20,670 nt of DNA from Saccoglossus kowalevskii (taxonomy: Eukaryota; Hemichordata; Enteropneusta; Harrimaniidae). Positions 1-10,976 of the stretch are shown here, piece by piece. A model generated the notes under the pieces. That model was not told the DNA's origin. It made no database searches and saw nothing but the letters and a program-made list of their open reading frames with translations. Numbering within the stretch: the stretch's first letter is position 1; the number at the start of each line of letters is the position of its first letter. Where the stretch lies: positions 363,426 to 384,095 of the forward strand of contig NW_003133344.1 in the NCBI RefSeq assembly GCF_000003605.2, written 5' to 3'. A program made the translations under genes and the position numbers.

Positions 1-1599
1 TCATTGCCTACATCAGTGACTTCAAAATATATGTTTCAATCCCAAGAATTTAACTCGCTGTTAATTGCATGGGAGTGCCAGTCTTTCATGAATTACTGGG
101 ATTACTGGGAACATGAAGCTGTAACTAAATCCTGGTATAAGCACCGGTTAGGCAGGCTTGAACTATGCATGTGAAGCCACCTGAGAGGTATATTCAATCC
201 AATAGATTTCTCATTGTTTGGTAACTATTTGCTGCAAATGCAGCAAAAATCAATATAAAAATATTACCCACACAGCATTCTACAGGTTACTTGTTTTATG
301 TCAGTACTAGACCTATGCTGCATGTGTTTCTATTTTATGATACACCACATTTATTTTATTTGTAATAAAGCTAATTTTATCTTATTGTAATATAAAAATC
401 ATGGCTCTGAGAAAGTTAAAAAAAAAAATATGTGAAACTAACGTAAAATTCCATCCGTCTTTCCATTCCAGTAGTTTGCATTGACAACAAAAATGTATGC
501 CCCACCCTGTAATAAACAACATAAGATAGTAAAAAAAGACACAACGGTGATGCTGTCTCCAAGTTGATCTTTAACCCCTCCAAAGTATATTTTTTACCTG
601 CCTTTCTTTGTGTTGTAATGAATAATATACGGTTCTTTATGTATGTAGTTGAGAAGTAATTTTTAAAGAATTTGTTGCATTGACTCAGTGGTACATGAGT
701 TTAAAATTGAAAAATATGCCAAACCTTTCTATTTAACTGACAAAATTTGAGATGTGTTTCAGAAATGAGTCAAACTTTAAATTTAAATTTAAGGACATTC
801 TTGTGTTTGAAAAACACCTTTTCCTGATAGTAAATTAGGACTTCTGTAAATTTTAACAATAACTGGAGAGCGTGGGAGGAGGTTGTTGAAGTAGGCAAGA
901 AACAGGTGATGATTAAATTTGTGTTTATTTTCTGTCTCGACCACTTCTGTAGATTTAAGAAATAGGTTGGATAACGTTAGTTGTAAACTTGAAGAATCGG
1001 TCTGAATAATATTACTTTGATTTTAGAGCATAAAAGATAAGTCTTATTTTATTCATTCATTACAAAACCTTTTCAGTTTTATCATTGAACTGCAAAGTTG
1101 GTCATCTGCCGAGTTGATTCTTATATGTGGACTTGGCATTTGGTTAGTTCAGCCATCCAGCAAACTCTTCCTATAGTAGCCAGGCTAGCACTTCTTTCCT
1201 TCATCAGGTGTGGCCAACAAAAGCAGCAATGTGTGTGTATTTAAGGATTATACTGCCTACTGCATTGCACTGAGATGCCATGCAGATTTACCATGACAAT
1301 TGGGCATGCTTTCACAACTGCACAGACTTGTTCGGGGCCATTCACTCAGACAAAATGAGAACCTGTGTAAATGTATAGGCTCATTAATAGAAAAAGAGTG
1401 CCGCCAAGAACAAGATTACCTGTCACAGGGAAAGTAGTACACTAACCACCACAGTCGTGTCCTTGTCCTACCAACTGAAAAGGTATAATACGCCGCTTCT
1501 AATCCACTTCATTGTCAATAAAATGGAAATATTGTTCTGAATTCCAATCGTTGGTTCACTTAATTCTTTCATCATTTTTGCTATTGACAGCGAGGTAGC

Positions 1600-1600
<1 letters not shown>
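1..1600. other. AT-rich stretch without a recognisable gene
   Basis: No reading frame here resembles a known protein and none has convincing splice borders. The sequence is AT-rich with short A/T runs. It is either upstream intergenic DNA or part of a long 5' intron of Notch; the sequence does not decide. Confidence 0.5.

Positions 1601-1640
<40 letters not shown>
1601..1640. repeat. Compound microsatellite (TA)n(GA)n
   Basis: Eleven TA units (1601-1622) run directly into nine GA units (1623-1640). The array lies just upstream of the 39-bp minisatellite. Confidence 0.97.
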
Positions 1641-1649
1641 ACTGACACC

Positions 1650-1891
1650 GTGGTAACATTGACTCAAATGCTCTATACGACTGGCTGTGCGGTAACATTG
1701 ACTCAAATGCACTATACGTCTGGCTGCGCAGTAACATTGACTCAAATGCTCTATACGACTGATACCAGCGTAGCATTGACTCAAATTCACTATACGACTG
1801 CCTGTGGGGTAACATTGACTCAAATGCACTATGCGACTGATACCAGTGTAGCATTGACTCAAATTCACTATACGACTGCCTGTGGGGTAAA
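1650..1891. repeat. 39-bp minisatellite, about six copies
   Basis: The core ATTGACTCAAAT starts at 1658, 1697, 1736, 1775, 1814 and 1853, an exact 39-bp spacing. Units 4-5 and the last units match each other best (both carry GATACCAG and CTGCCTGTGGGG), so a 78-bp double unit has duplicated. Because 39 is divisible by three, frames on both strands stay open and give spurious repetitive proteins of about 90-130 residues. Confidence 0.95.
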
Positions 1892-2339
1892 AAAGTCCTG
1901 TCATCTATGTTGCCCAGTTTAGCCTTGACATAAATAAATCAAACTTCTTAAAAGTCTGTTGCAAGGTATTTTGTAAATTTTAGAATAAACAATAAAATTA
2001 TGCGTTGTCTTTTTTTACTATAATCTGTCAGTGTATTTTTAGTAACATCACTCGCAATTGTAACCTGTTTATAACCGCTGTCAGTCGTACGTGTGGCAAC
2101 ATGCCATTGGGTTCACCATTTTGAAATCAACACACAAGCCACTCACACTAACATAACAGTATTTACAATGCTACGCACAAAGCAGCTCTACGATTGAGAA
2201 AAAAGAAAAGTATTCTGTCCTAGCCAAGGCCGAAGGGCAGTGGAAGGCTGCACAAAGACGTAAGGACACCCATTTAAATGTCCTCCATTCAGCTCGGCAA
2301 GGCGGGAAAAATCTATGGGTGTGCTACATTTTTGTCCTA
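1892..2339. other. Unassigned spacer between two minisatellites
   Basis: No gene, RNA or transposon end is recognised here. It is an AT-rich spacer, becoming less AT-rich toward the 102-bp repeat array. Confidence 0.5.
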
Positions 2340-2765
2340 GAAAAGCTACCAGGGGCTGATGTGTTATAAAGACCATGTGTATTAGGAGTGTAACCATTGA
2401 ATAGTAACTCGATGGCAAGTTACAAGGCTTCTCAGATCTTGGAAAAGCTACCAGGGGCTGATGTGTTATAAAGACCATGTGGATTAGGAGTGTAACCATT
2501 GAATAGTAACTCGATGGCAAGTTCCAAGGCTTCTCAGATCTTGGAAAAGCTACCAGGGGCTGATGTGTTATAAAGACCATGTGGATTAGGAGTGTAACCA
2601 TTGAATAGTAACTCGATGGCAAGTTCCAAGGCTTCTCAGATCTTGGAAAAGCTACCAGGGGCTGATATATATGGTAAAGACCATGTGTATTAGTGTGACA
2701 ATGACTGGTGACTTGGCAGCAAGTGCAAGCATGGTCATTCTTATGGTAGCAAGTTCCAAGGCTAC
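2340..2765. repeat. 102-bp minisatellite, about four copies
   Basis: GAAAAGCTACCAGGGGCTGA recurs at 2340, 2442, 2544 and 2646, exactly 102 bp apart. Copies 1-3 are nearly identical. Copy 4 diverges after its first 25 bases and then recovers the end (GCAAGTTCCAAGGCT). The unit is 34 codons long, which creates an artefactual 199-codon open frame on the minus strand (2188-2787). Confidence 0.96.
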
Positions 2766-5700
2766 ACAGGTCGAAGCTGACAACCACTTCATGCTTGACC
2801 TACCATGCTTTGATTTTATTGGCTGTCTGCAAGGTTTCTCTTAGTTTGTAGCTGTCAGCAAGGGAAGCTAAAATCTGTGTTGCTTTTTAAACACTATCTC
2901 AATTGTCAACAAATTACATGCGTTTGTGTCCAAATTGAAGAGTAAATTCTCATTGGACTGCCCTTAGTGATAGAGATGCATTTCTAATGGAGATGCATTG
3001 TTACTAAATTCTGTTTTGACTGCTATTAATTTCTGTGACTTCATGATCTAAGAACTTCACTGGAACAAATGTTAGTGGTATTACTTCCAATAAACTGCAA
3101 CAAAGTTATACGATTGTCTCTTTGCAAAATTTATTCTGTGAATGCAATTTGACAACCGCTGAGTTCTGAGTTTGAAAGTGTGTTCCGCTAAACCCATGGT
3201 TAAGTAGGATCAAATAAAATGTCAAGATATCAGTGTTTTTTTTAAGGGCTTTGATGTGCATCAACAATCTTGTGTTGGTTCCCAGTCCTGGAATGCATGG
3301 TATAAGGAGAAATGCTGGTACTTCTTTACTTAAGGTGTAGAAACTATGCCTGGAAGTTTGTTTTGTGCACACAGTGTTGTTCCTTGTAAATAAAAATGTT
3401 GTTAGAAGCCGAATAATCGCTACTGAATCACTTGCGATTATTTGGTCTTTTTCTTGAGATGGTGTTGTAACAACTTTGGTTGACAAAAGAAAACAGCTTT
3501 ATTGGACATTCTTCACATTCAGCTGTCGCTGTATGAGTCATAGTCCCTAACAAAGCATTACTCAACACCTCAACATATTTCTAGTAAGATTTCCTTCTCT
3601 AAGAGTGTAAATATTTGTAGGTAGTACAAACCCCAGTTTTATATTTCACTACACAATGCTGTGTTTTCTGCCTGGCCGGAAAGTTTCAGATGGGAATTTG
3701 TGCAAGGTTGTCAGTTTGTGAGTTTAGAGTTGCACTGAAGGGTGGTAGAAATGTTTGCCGAGTTTAATAGCCATACAAGTTTGGACACTAACCATCTTAC
3801 ATAGGTCACTGCCACAGTGTCAGTTAAGTGGGATCTTTGTCTCTTGTTACATAGGGCCTTGTTAGTGTTAAACAGGTGTAACACTGGTAATGGCTAAGGC
3901 CTCACACATAGATATGTAACATTCCTAGACTGTAATCTGCTTCTATAATATGCAGGTGATGCTGGTTTCTGATTGGCTATTTGTTGAGATCCTTGTCTAT
4001 ACTCTTGGATTTGTCACAAGGTATAGTTACTTGGTTTCAGGGATTTTAGTCGTGCTACTCAGATAGCTATACCAACTGGTATTTGGTTGTATATTGCGTT
4101 GAATTCGGATAAATACATATGCTAGTACCGTGCAACAAGGCCTTTCTTGTAATAAATTAAATTTCAGGAAAACATTTTGTTTCTGTTATTTGCTGTGTGT
4201 ATTGTGAAAAATATTATCTTTTATAATGTTATTTTCTCTCAGTTCGCTAATTGGGTAGACTGATTGGAAATTTAGTAGAGAAAAATCGTAAATTAGCCAT
4301 TGTGGCTACGACGTTTTAACGCTAATATTTATGTGTACTGATGTAATTCATCAACTCATGAACAATTTATTTTGTGCATTGCTCACCACAAATCACATCA
4401 TAAAGTAATCGCACACAAAAATCTCAATTTTGTCATTTGAAAAAATGTCTTCAGAAGATATTCTGTTTGTTTGAGATGTGTAATCAAAAACTGTGGTATG
4501 TTGGCTGTATCACAATCCTTAGATATTAAAAATAGAATTGTATTTAAAGTCTGACTGACAGCTTAACTCTATAGGATGAAAATATTTTTAGTTTCAATTA
4601 ATTAATTGTTTTTAGTGATGCTACTGTGAATTCTGATTGCCTCCCCTTGGTGAAAGAATCCATCTTGGTATTGTTTATATGCTTGTTAAATAGTCCTCCC
4701 ATTGGGAGGTTTCTAATTAACAAGTGTTCACTTGTATATATGGTGTCTTTGCAACCAGTTTGTCTCGGCAGGTGGTGAATGATCACTGCTGTTTTGGCTT
4801 GGCTTTTGGGATTTCTCTCCTGGCTTCTGTGTGTGTTGATATGTTCTGTGTAATATGAGTCAACCTGTTCCATTATGGCCTGAGGAATGTACAAGTTTGG
4901 TTGAGTTGATCCACCTGGAGTGGTGTATGCCCCTCCCCCTTCCCTCCCACCATCTCCATAAAAAGTGAATTACACTATTTTCTCCGTTTAGAAGCGTATT
5001 AACTTAGATTAAAAGACTTTACGAGGCACTGAAGTAATTTGTATTATCTTTGTTGTGTGCACTCCAAGTTTGTGATTTGTTTCCTATTGAATTTTAAAAG
5101 CCTATATATTTAATCTGGGAAAAAATGAGCCTTTAATTATGATTTTTTTTTAGCTTAACATGGTAAATTACAACCCAGTGAAAATATATGCACATGTTAA
5201 CTGTAGAATGTATTGTTTCCTTCACAAACCAGTGAATTAATTACAGAGGGAACATGCCTGCAACATCCAATCTATTTAAATACAACTCTTTTCAGCACGA
5301 GTTTTGAAAGCCTTAGAAACACAAACCATACTAATGATTGTTTATTTGAAGGGAAATTTTTTTCTTTTCACTGAAAATTTAAAAGTCTTCCGTTTAAATG
5401 TCAACAGTGACTGGGATTTAACTTGTAACCATGACGACCTAAGCCACGCCCACAAAGATGAAGTAGTTCCAGTGCATGGCATTGTGTCTTTAGTGGTGTT
5501 TACATTTCTTCTTCCGGAATTACTGTGTCATGATACCCCATGGCATCCTATTTGGGCTTTAATTAAATCACAAAGGAAATGTTTCAGGACTATTGTATGA
5601 GATGACTCTGTTGGTTGGTTCATCTGGATGGCATCATCATCATTTACATGGTGTGTTTGTCATGTAATGGCATGTTCACTCGTGTTGTCTTTGCATGTAC

Positions 5701-6758
5701 TGATTTATATAGGTTTTCTTGTCATGTAATTTGATATTTGAGTGATAATCTGGTGTCTACTGCATAACAATCCAATCTGGGATAACAGATGACAGAACAA
5801 TAATCTTCAGCATTTGTACAAAATGTATATTGCTGGAAATTGAATTTTATGATTTTGCTTTCATTTATTTTTCTTCATGAAATTTTTTTTTTGATTCTAC
5901 TAAATACATTTTTTGTTGCATATGGTATTTGGGAACTTTGTGTCAGTGGTACAGGAATTGATTCATTCTTTATCAGACGTACATGTTTTATATACAGCCT
6001 TGTTTACTTGAAGACTCGAGTGTTTGCATTGGGTGATGTGTTTTTTAAATCTGAGTAGTATCTTGCCCTATGCTACAATATGGAAATAAACGTACGTACA
6101 AAATGTATGTTGACGCCCTGTATACACACATCCTCATTAGTATGCACACCTGCTTGCCTGGCGGCTCGTTATACCCCTTGGACCAATTACAGTGTCTTAA
6201 ATATTTATTATGCATTGCAGGGAAAGAAAAGGTTTTCATGCACTATACGTTATGTCCTATTGATCTGCTAGGTGAGTGAATGGACTGCACAGCGAGTAAG
6301 ACACTTAACACAAAGGGGACATTTCCAGTCGCCATTCGATGGGCTCTATATGCACTCATAAAGCCCTCACAAATGGGAGGAGCTTATACCTAGTTTTGTT
6401 TTTCATCTGTTTTCTTGGCTCTTGTTTACGACTGAATCCAAAAAGTTCTGCGTCATTTAAAAATGTAAATTCTGGGGATTTAAATATAACTCTTGTTGTG
6501 AGGAGCTCCCCCTTTCCAGACGTTATTGTATTCTACTAAAGTCCACCATATCATTAAAATTTCATAAAATGAAAACATCGGAAATTGAGCTGCTGAAAGT
6601 AGCTAATATTCCAGCTTTCTGGAAACGTGTAATAAACTCAAGCTAAAATTGTGATAGGTGCATTCAATATAACAATATATTAAATACAATATAACACTGT
6701 GTAGTTCTTTGTATTTGAATATTTTTTTTTTTTCGTTTACAAAACTAATGCTTCTGTT
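2766..6758. other. Non-coding AT-rich DNA, no gene recognised
   Basis: I found no EGF-like exon, conserved protein, tRNA-like cloverleaf or clear transposon end. Open frames of 60-130 codons occur on both strands but have the composition expected from chance, lack family motifs and lack convincing splice sites. One minus-strand frame (4598-4894, 98 codons) is less AT-biased than its surroundings and is discussed separately. A small hairpin (CCTCCC-ATT-GGGAGG) lies near 4694-4710. Confidence 0.5.
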
Positions 6759-7002
6759 ACAAGATTTGAAAAAAAAAGTCTGTTTTTTGGCAATTACTGT
6801 GGAATACTTTATTTTCTTGGAATTAATTTTTGCTGAAAAGGCTTTTTTGGCGTTTTTGTGTGGAATTTATTTTCACTTTTTTTTATGAGTTTAATGTGAA
6901 ATGTAGGAAAAAAAAGTATATTCGCTGGATTTTATTTTCACTGACTCATTCCTTCAGCGAAACAAGATTTGAAAAAGAAAGTAATGTTATTTTGGCAATT
7001 AC
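6759..7002. repeat. Roughly 40-bp direct repeats flanking the truncated element
   Basis: ACAAGATTTGAAAAA...GGCAATTAC occurs at 6759-6796 (38 bp) and again at 6962-7002 (41 bp), directly on either side of the truncated miniature element. This is far longer than a normal target-site duplication. An (ATT)n run follows at about 7009-7026. Confidence 0.75.
6795..6961 (-). mobile_element. Miniature inverted-repeat element, truncated copy
   Basis: The left end TACTGTGGAATACTTTATTT and the internal block around 6889-6957 (AGTATATTCGCTGGATTTTA) match the reverse complement of the complete element at 15791-15946. The right terminal repeat is missing: homology stops at CAGCGAAA near 6961. The copy also has extra sequence between its left end and the shared block. 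It is non-autonomous with no coding capacity. It sits between two direct copies of a roughly 40-bp sequence (6759-6796 and 6962-7002). Confidence 0.75.
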
Positions 7003-7607
7003 ATATACATTATTATTATTATTATTTTTCATGTATTGATTAATTTTTTTTTTTAAAGCCTGGAGCAATTAATATTACACATTACATAAATATAAAATAA
7101 GAGATTTTTTTTCTCAACCCCAAATTTTTTATATCATTTTCTAAATTGAAAAGCTCGTGAAGATATTTTTTAACTAGATTTTTATCTTCACGTGTGTAAA
7201 TAGTTAATGTATTTTCCATGTACAAATTACATGTTTGAAGTCATCAGTTGGCAAACCTAACTTGAATTCGCCCCCATATTTTGGGAGATCTAGCCAACAT
7301 AAACCTACATATGTGTGTTTGGTATTTCCTTGTCAGGTAGAATGTGGCATGTTGTCGGTTTGGCTTTGTGGCTGGGCATGGATTATTTGCTTTACTGGTT
7401 CAGCCAATTGTCTAATGGAAAGATATGCATGCTTATTATTGAGAGACTTCTCCAAGGAACACTGAATTAATGAAAACATATTCCATCTCTGTGAGAACTG
7501 TATAAACAACGAATTATAAAAATATGCATCAAAGAAAAAAACTTGTATGACCATCCTATATTGTTGGTCCAAGGACCACAAATTTCAGATATAATTCTTG
7601 TATGCGA
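7003..7607. other. AT-rich spacer
   Basis: It begins with an ATT-rich run and T tracts. A stretch from about 7235 to 7470 is less AT-rich and open on both strands, but shows no recognisable domain or splice structure. Nothing else is assigned. Confidence 0.45.
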
Positions 7608-7819
7608 TACTGTAAAATGACTAATTTTCACTGGATTTAAATTTCACTGATTTACCATTTCAGGCATATTCAGTGGGTTTTAAATTCACGGTTTCGTCAT
7701 TTAGATAATGTGTTCTATGCTAAATTTTACATATTCACTGTGTTTTAATTTAGCGCATTTTTCCAGTCAGCGAAATAAGCTAAATTAAAACCCAGTGAAT
7801 AATTACCCCCTTTACAGTA
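7608..7819. mobile_element. Roughly 212-bp inverted-repeat element, TACTGTAAA ends
   Basis: TACTGTAAA at 7608 is mirrored by TTTACAGTA ending at 7819. Inside are further inverted segments: TTCACTGTGTTTTAATTTAGC near 7734 against GCTAAATTAAAACCCAGTGAAT near 7779, and TTTCACTG/CAGTG pairs. The whole unit can fold on itself and codes for nothing. The termini resemble those of the other small elements in this window, with TA as the possible target duplication. Confidence 0.72.
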
Positions 7820-8117
7820 TTAATGATTCATACATGTCTCTGTCTGGTAGCCCCTGGTGACTGCTGTCTCATTGGTTTAGGAGAAAACAGCTGTAAAGAG
7901 GCTGCATATCTTGGCGTTCAGAGAAGCATCTGTCATGCTGTGTTTTCAATTTCATGTTATTAGTCAAATTATTATCAACACTGCCACTGGATACTTGTAT
8001 CTTCCACTGAACAAAACCCTTGACCCTTTTTTCATGCTGTTTGGAAGTAGGTCGAGAACGGTTAGGAGTGTGTGTTAGGGGTGTCCACTGAAGTGTGTGG
8101 GAATGGTCGGTTCGTGT
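7820..8117. other. Spacer, no feature recognised
   Basis: No gene or mobile-element end is evident. Toward its end the sequence becomes GT-rich and leads into the next repeat. Confidence 0.45.
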
Positions 8118-8155
8118 GTGCGTTCGTGTGTATGTGTGCGCGCGCATGTGTGTGT
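8118..8155. repeat. GT/GC simple repeat
   Basis: A GTGTGTGCG...TGTGCGCGCGCATGTGTGTGT run of alternating purine and pyrimidine, the sort of tract that can adopt Z-form DNA. Confidence 0.85.
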
Positions 8156-8159
8156 AGGA

Positions 8160-8770
8160 ATAACTTGGAATGATGGAAGGGTCAGGGATGGCTTAGGAAT
8201 GTGGGGAATCGTTTAGGAATTTAGGGTGGCAGAAACGCAATGTTTGGGTGGATTATTAAGATGGTCTAGAAAGGTTTGGGTGACAGGGATGGTTTTGGAA
8301 TGTTTCGGGTGGCTTATAAATGTTGCATTAAGGTTTGGGTGGGGTGAGATGATGATTGGCTTAAAAGGGCACTTCCAGTTAAGCCTAATGTCACAACAAA
8401 TTCACTTTCTGGATTAAAATTACAATGGATAACAAAAGATAGATTTACTTTGTAACAACATAAACAATAGTGTCCCATGATTCTTTGGTGCAATCCATGG
8501 GATTGAGCGGTTCCCCTTTAAGAATGTTTGTGTGTGTGTTGGGGGATGCGTGTGTGTTTGGGTGACAGGGATGGCTTGAAAGTTTTTGGAGAATGACAGT
8601 GATGGTTTAGCAATGTTGGGGGAGGGGTGACAGGAATAAATTATCAATGTTGGGAATGACAGGGTTTGGCTTGCAATTGTTGGGGGGGGGATATGAAAGG
8701 AATTAGGAATGTTAAAGAGATGGCTTAGGAATATGGAGAATGGCAGGATATGTCTTAGGGTCTGAGCTAT
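8160..8770. repeat. Degenerate G-rich minisatellite field
   Basis: The + strand repeats variants of 'TGACAGGGATGGYTTAGGAATGTTGGG' with irregular length (good examples near 8182-8260, 8281-8345 and 8570-8750). It includes (GT)n at 8527-8540 and a long G run near 8681-8690. A block at about 8366-8520 lacks the motif and looks like an interruption. The strand asymmetry (G and T on +) produces long minus-strand open frames that I regard as artefacts. Confidence 0.7.
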
Positions 8771-10160
8771 AAAAATTAATTTAAAATCAATATAAAAAAA
8801 ATTATGTTGTTCCAAACAAAATAAAAGATAATAATTTGAAAAGTTTGCTAGAAACATCTTAACTAATATATGTAGCATTGCGCCCTCATCTTAAATTAAC
8901 CTTTCTCATCAGTGATACTAAGAAAATACATTTGAGTGAAAAAAAAAGTGTTTAAAAACAAGCTGAAAAAGTCTTTATTTATCAAGTCAAAAATAGATGC
9001 TCGAATTGTGCCATATGCTAGCCCTGCTGATTGGTATATTGTTTCGTGTGGCAAAGAGCCGCCATAAGTTAGCTGTTATTGCTATATTGGGGGAGCATCT
9101 TTGTACTCAGCTATTGTTATCATGAAAGGGCCGCATTTGCCAAATTGAATGGAGAATCTAGTTTCCCACGAAATATGGGGCATCCCTAACCTTATTTGCA
9201 TATCCAGTTATAAGTACACTGGAGTTTCAATCAGTCCCCTTAAAGCCTAGGCTCTACCAAAGCATAAGTTGCCCTGGCCATCTGGGAGTTTGGTTTTGTA
9301 TACACATGTCATTTTAACTGGGTTTTAAGTCAAAGAGGAGGTAGAACACAGCTAAATTAACCTCCCTTGGGAAGTGATAATAATACAAAATAAGCAAATT
9401 TAATAGTCTAACAGATAGGGAATTTTCCCACACTGTTTAACCATACTAGAGAGGTCATGAGTAAGGCATTTAATATTAATGTCTCTGTCGTAAATCTGTA
9501 CTTAAGCTGTATGACTGAAATTTATCAAAAATCCTCGTCTTAATGGATTTATCTCCACACACCTCTAATGGGGTGGTGTGTTTTTCTCATAGTAGAACTA
9601 AAAAAAATACACCAAGCAGTTTATTTTGACTGCCGTACTGGGAATGTTTTGTTTTTTCTTCTCTGGGAATTTAGTAAGCTGTTATTTTCTCATGTTTCCA
9701 TTTCTGGCATATAAACACAGATATCAAAACTGTATTTTCAATATTAAAGTTTTACTCATGCAGGTTATTCAACATTGTTGGATGACATTTTTTCGATTCC
9801 CTTCAGTTTTATTTGGGCAAATTAAAATTTTGCGACAACCACAGTGTTTTGTAGAATGGTGTATATTTGTGAAAATAATTTGCATAGATAATAATTGTAT
9901 TATTCTAATGTTTTATAAATTTACTCTCACATCTGCCACTCCATGGCAGTTTTCAACTGATCAGTGTTTATTTTTATTCATGTTGGTTGTCTGTTTATTT
10001 AAATGTCTACCACCATGTCTATTTCCGTCTTTGGTGAAAAATTTCCTGTGTGAAATTAATTGTTATTCTTTGCATCGACTCTGCTAGTGTTTTTCACTGT
10101 TTGGTTTTCAATTATTTGTGCTGTGTTCCAAAAAAAAAAAAAAATAGCTCAAAGGAAATA
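8771..10160. other. AT-rich DNA, no gene recognised
   Basis: It contains a 153-codon + frame (9626-10087) rich in Phe, Leu, Cys and Ile, as expected from T-rich chance sequence, with no domain match I can recognise. A poly(A) run of about 14 lies at 10131-10144. No exon-like EGF sequence is present. Confidence 0.5.
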
Positions 10161-10326
10161 TAGCGTAAAATCTGTATTAGAAGTCGCACCCATTCCTTTT
10201 GAATAATTGAGAATCTAAAATTCACCATTTCTCGTAGGTATAGATGCTCTAATAGAAGCCGCATCCCCTCTGTTGCGTTGTACCATTTTAATAGAAGCCG
10301 CGGTTTTTAATACAGATTTACATGTA
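10161..10326 (-). mobile_element. CTTCTATTAGAG miniature element, copy 1 (inverted, shortened)
   Basis: In reverse complement this copy follows copies 2 and 3 closely: CTGTATTA, CCGCGGCTTCTATTAAAATG, GGTACAACGCAACAGAGGGG, then GGGTGCGACTTCTAATACAG. It lacks about 18 bp near one end relative to the 184-bp copies. Its outer ends (TAGCGTA and ATGTA) are more diverged, which suggests an older or decayed copy. It has no coding capacity. Confidence 0.85.
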
Positions 10327-10792
10327 ATTTAGAAAAAAGACAAAATTCAATTTGAATTTTTGAGGGCAGTCATAGAAAATATGTTTTCTGGAACATAAGA
10401 TCCTATTATCAGTGACTCGATTAAATAGATCCAATTTTCTATGATTAGATAAATTCATGAACATTTTTCTCCTTCACAGTTACTGTATGTCATAGTTGCG
10501 CATGTGGTGCTCATTCATAGAGGGGGGGAGGGGTTGCAGTCAAGGACTAGCCTTCAAAGTTATTTTGGCGGGAACACCGAGACAATACATAGAATTAGAC
10601 TTAATAGATACTTTGGAGTGTTATTTACAACCCGCATCCTGTACATCTTCCTGGTCCCATTGTCCTCAAGTCAGTAATTAAATTCTAAAAGCCACAGTGT
10701 TCGGTGTGAAGCATCCGGGTATTGTCATGAAAAACCTGACACACTTGGTTAAACAATGGCCAATGAGAAAGAGAATGATGGGGAATTTCTAG
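10327..10792. other. Spacer between element copies 1 and 2
   Basis: AT-rich with one purine-rich patch (AGAGGGGGGGAGGGG near 10518). No gene or RNA feature recognised. Confidence 0.45.
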
Positions 10793-10976
10793 TACTGTAA
10801 AATCTGTATTTGAAGCCATGGCTTCTATTAAAAAGGTACAATTCAACAGAGGGGATGTGGCTTCTATTAGAGCATATACACATATGAGAAATGATGAATT
10901 TTTGGTTCCCAATTGTTAAAAAAAAATGGGTGCGACTTCTATTGGAGATGCGGCTTCTAATAGAGATTTTACGGTA
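10793..10976 (+). mobile_element. CTTCTATTAGAG miniature element, copy 2
   Basis: A 184-bp unit starting TACTGTAAAATCTGTATT and ending AGAGATTTTACGGTA. The terminal repeats are imperfect inverted copies with TA as a possible target duplication. The repeated words CTTCTATTAGAG and GCGGCTTCTAATAGAG give it internal self-complementarity. It is the same length as copy 3 and aligns to it along its full length. No coding potential. Confidence 0.9.

Noticed and set aside
1650-1891. Regular repeats resembling a CRISPR array
   Set aside because: Units are contiguous 39-mers without unique spacers, in animal nuclear DNA. This is a minisatellite.
1468-1922. Three overlapping open frames on both strands (repeated QCY.., LTQMHYTT, ESML motifs)
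   Set aside because: These are artefacts of the 39-bp minisatellite and the TA/GA microsatellite; the same array is open on both strands.
2188-2787. 199-codon minus-strand open frame with repeated 34-residue units
   Set aside because: It is produced entirely by the 102-bp minisatellite, whose period is a multiple of three. There is no coding signal outside the array.
3106-3486. 126-codon minus-strand frame
   Set aside because: No motif, no homology recognised, no splice context; length is within chance for this DNA.
6221-6270. Possible small exon (TGCATTGCAG acceptor, GCTAG|GTGAGTG donor) as a missing EGF1 exon
   Set aside because: The enclosed 50 bases lack the Cys/NGG pattern of EGF1 in any frame and do not end two bases after a Cys codon, as the phase-2 junction requires.
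8420-8878. 152-codon minus-strand frame with Pro/Thr/His-rich stretches
   Set aside because: It is the complement of the G-rich minisatellite; repeats of HPP/THTQ type come from the GT tract.
9626-10087. 153-codon + frame rich in Phe, Leu and Cys, resembling a membrane protein
   Set aside because: Composition follows the T-rich strand, no domain is recognisable, and there is no supporting splice or translation-start context.
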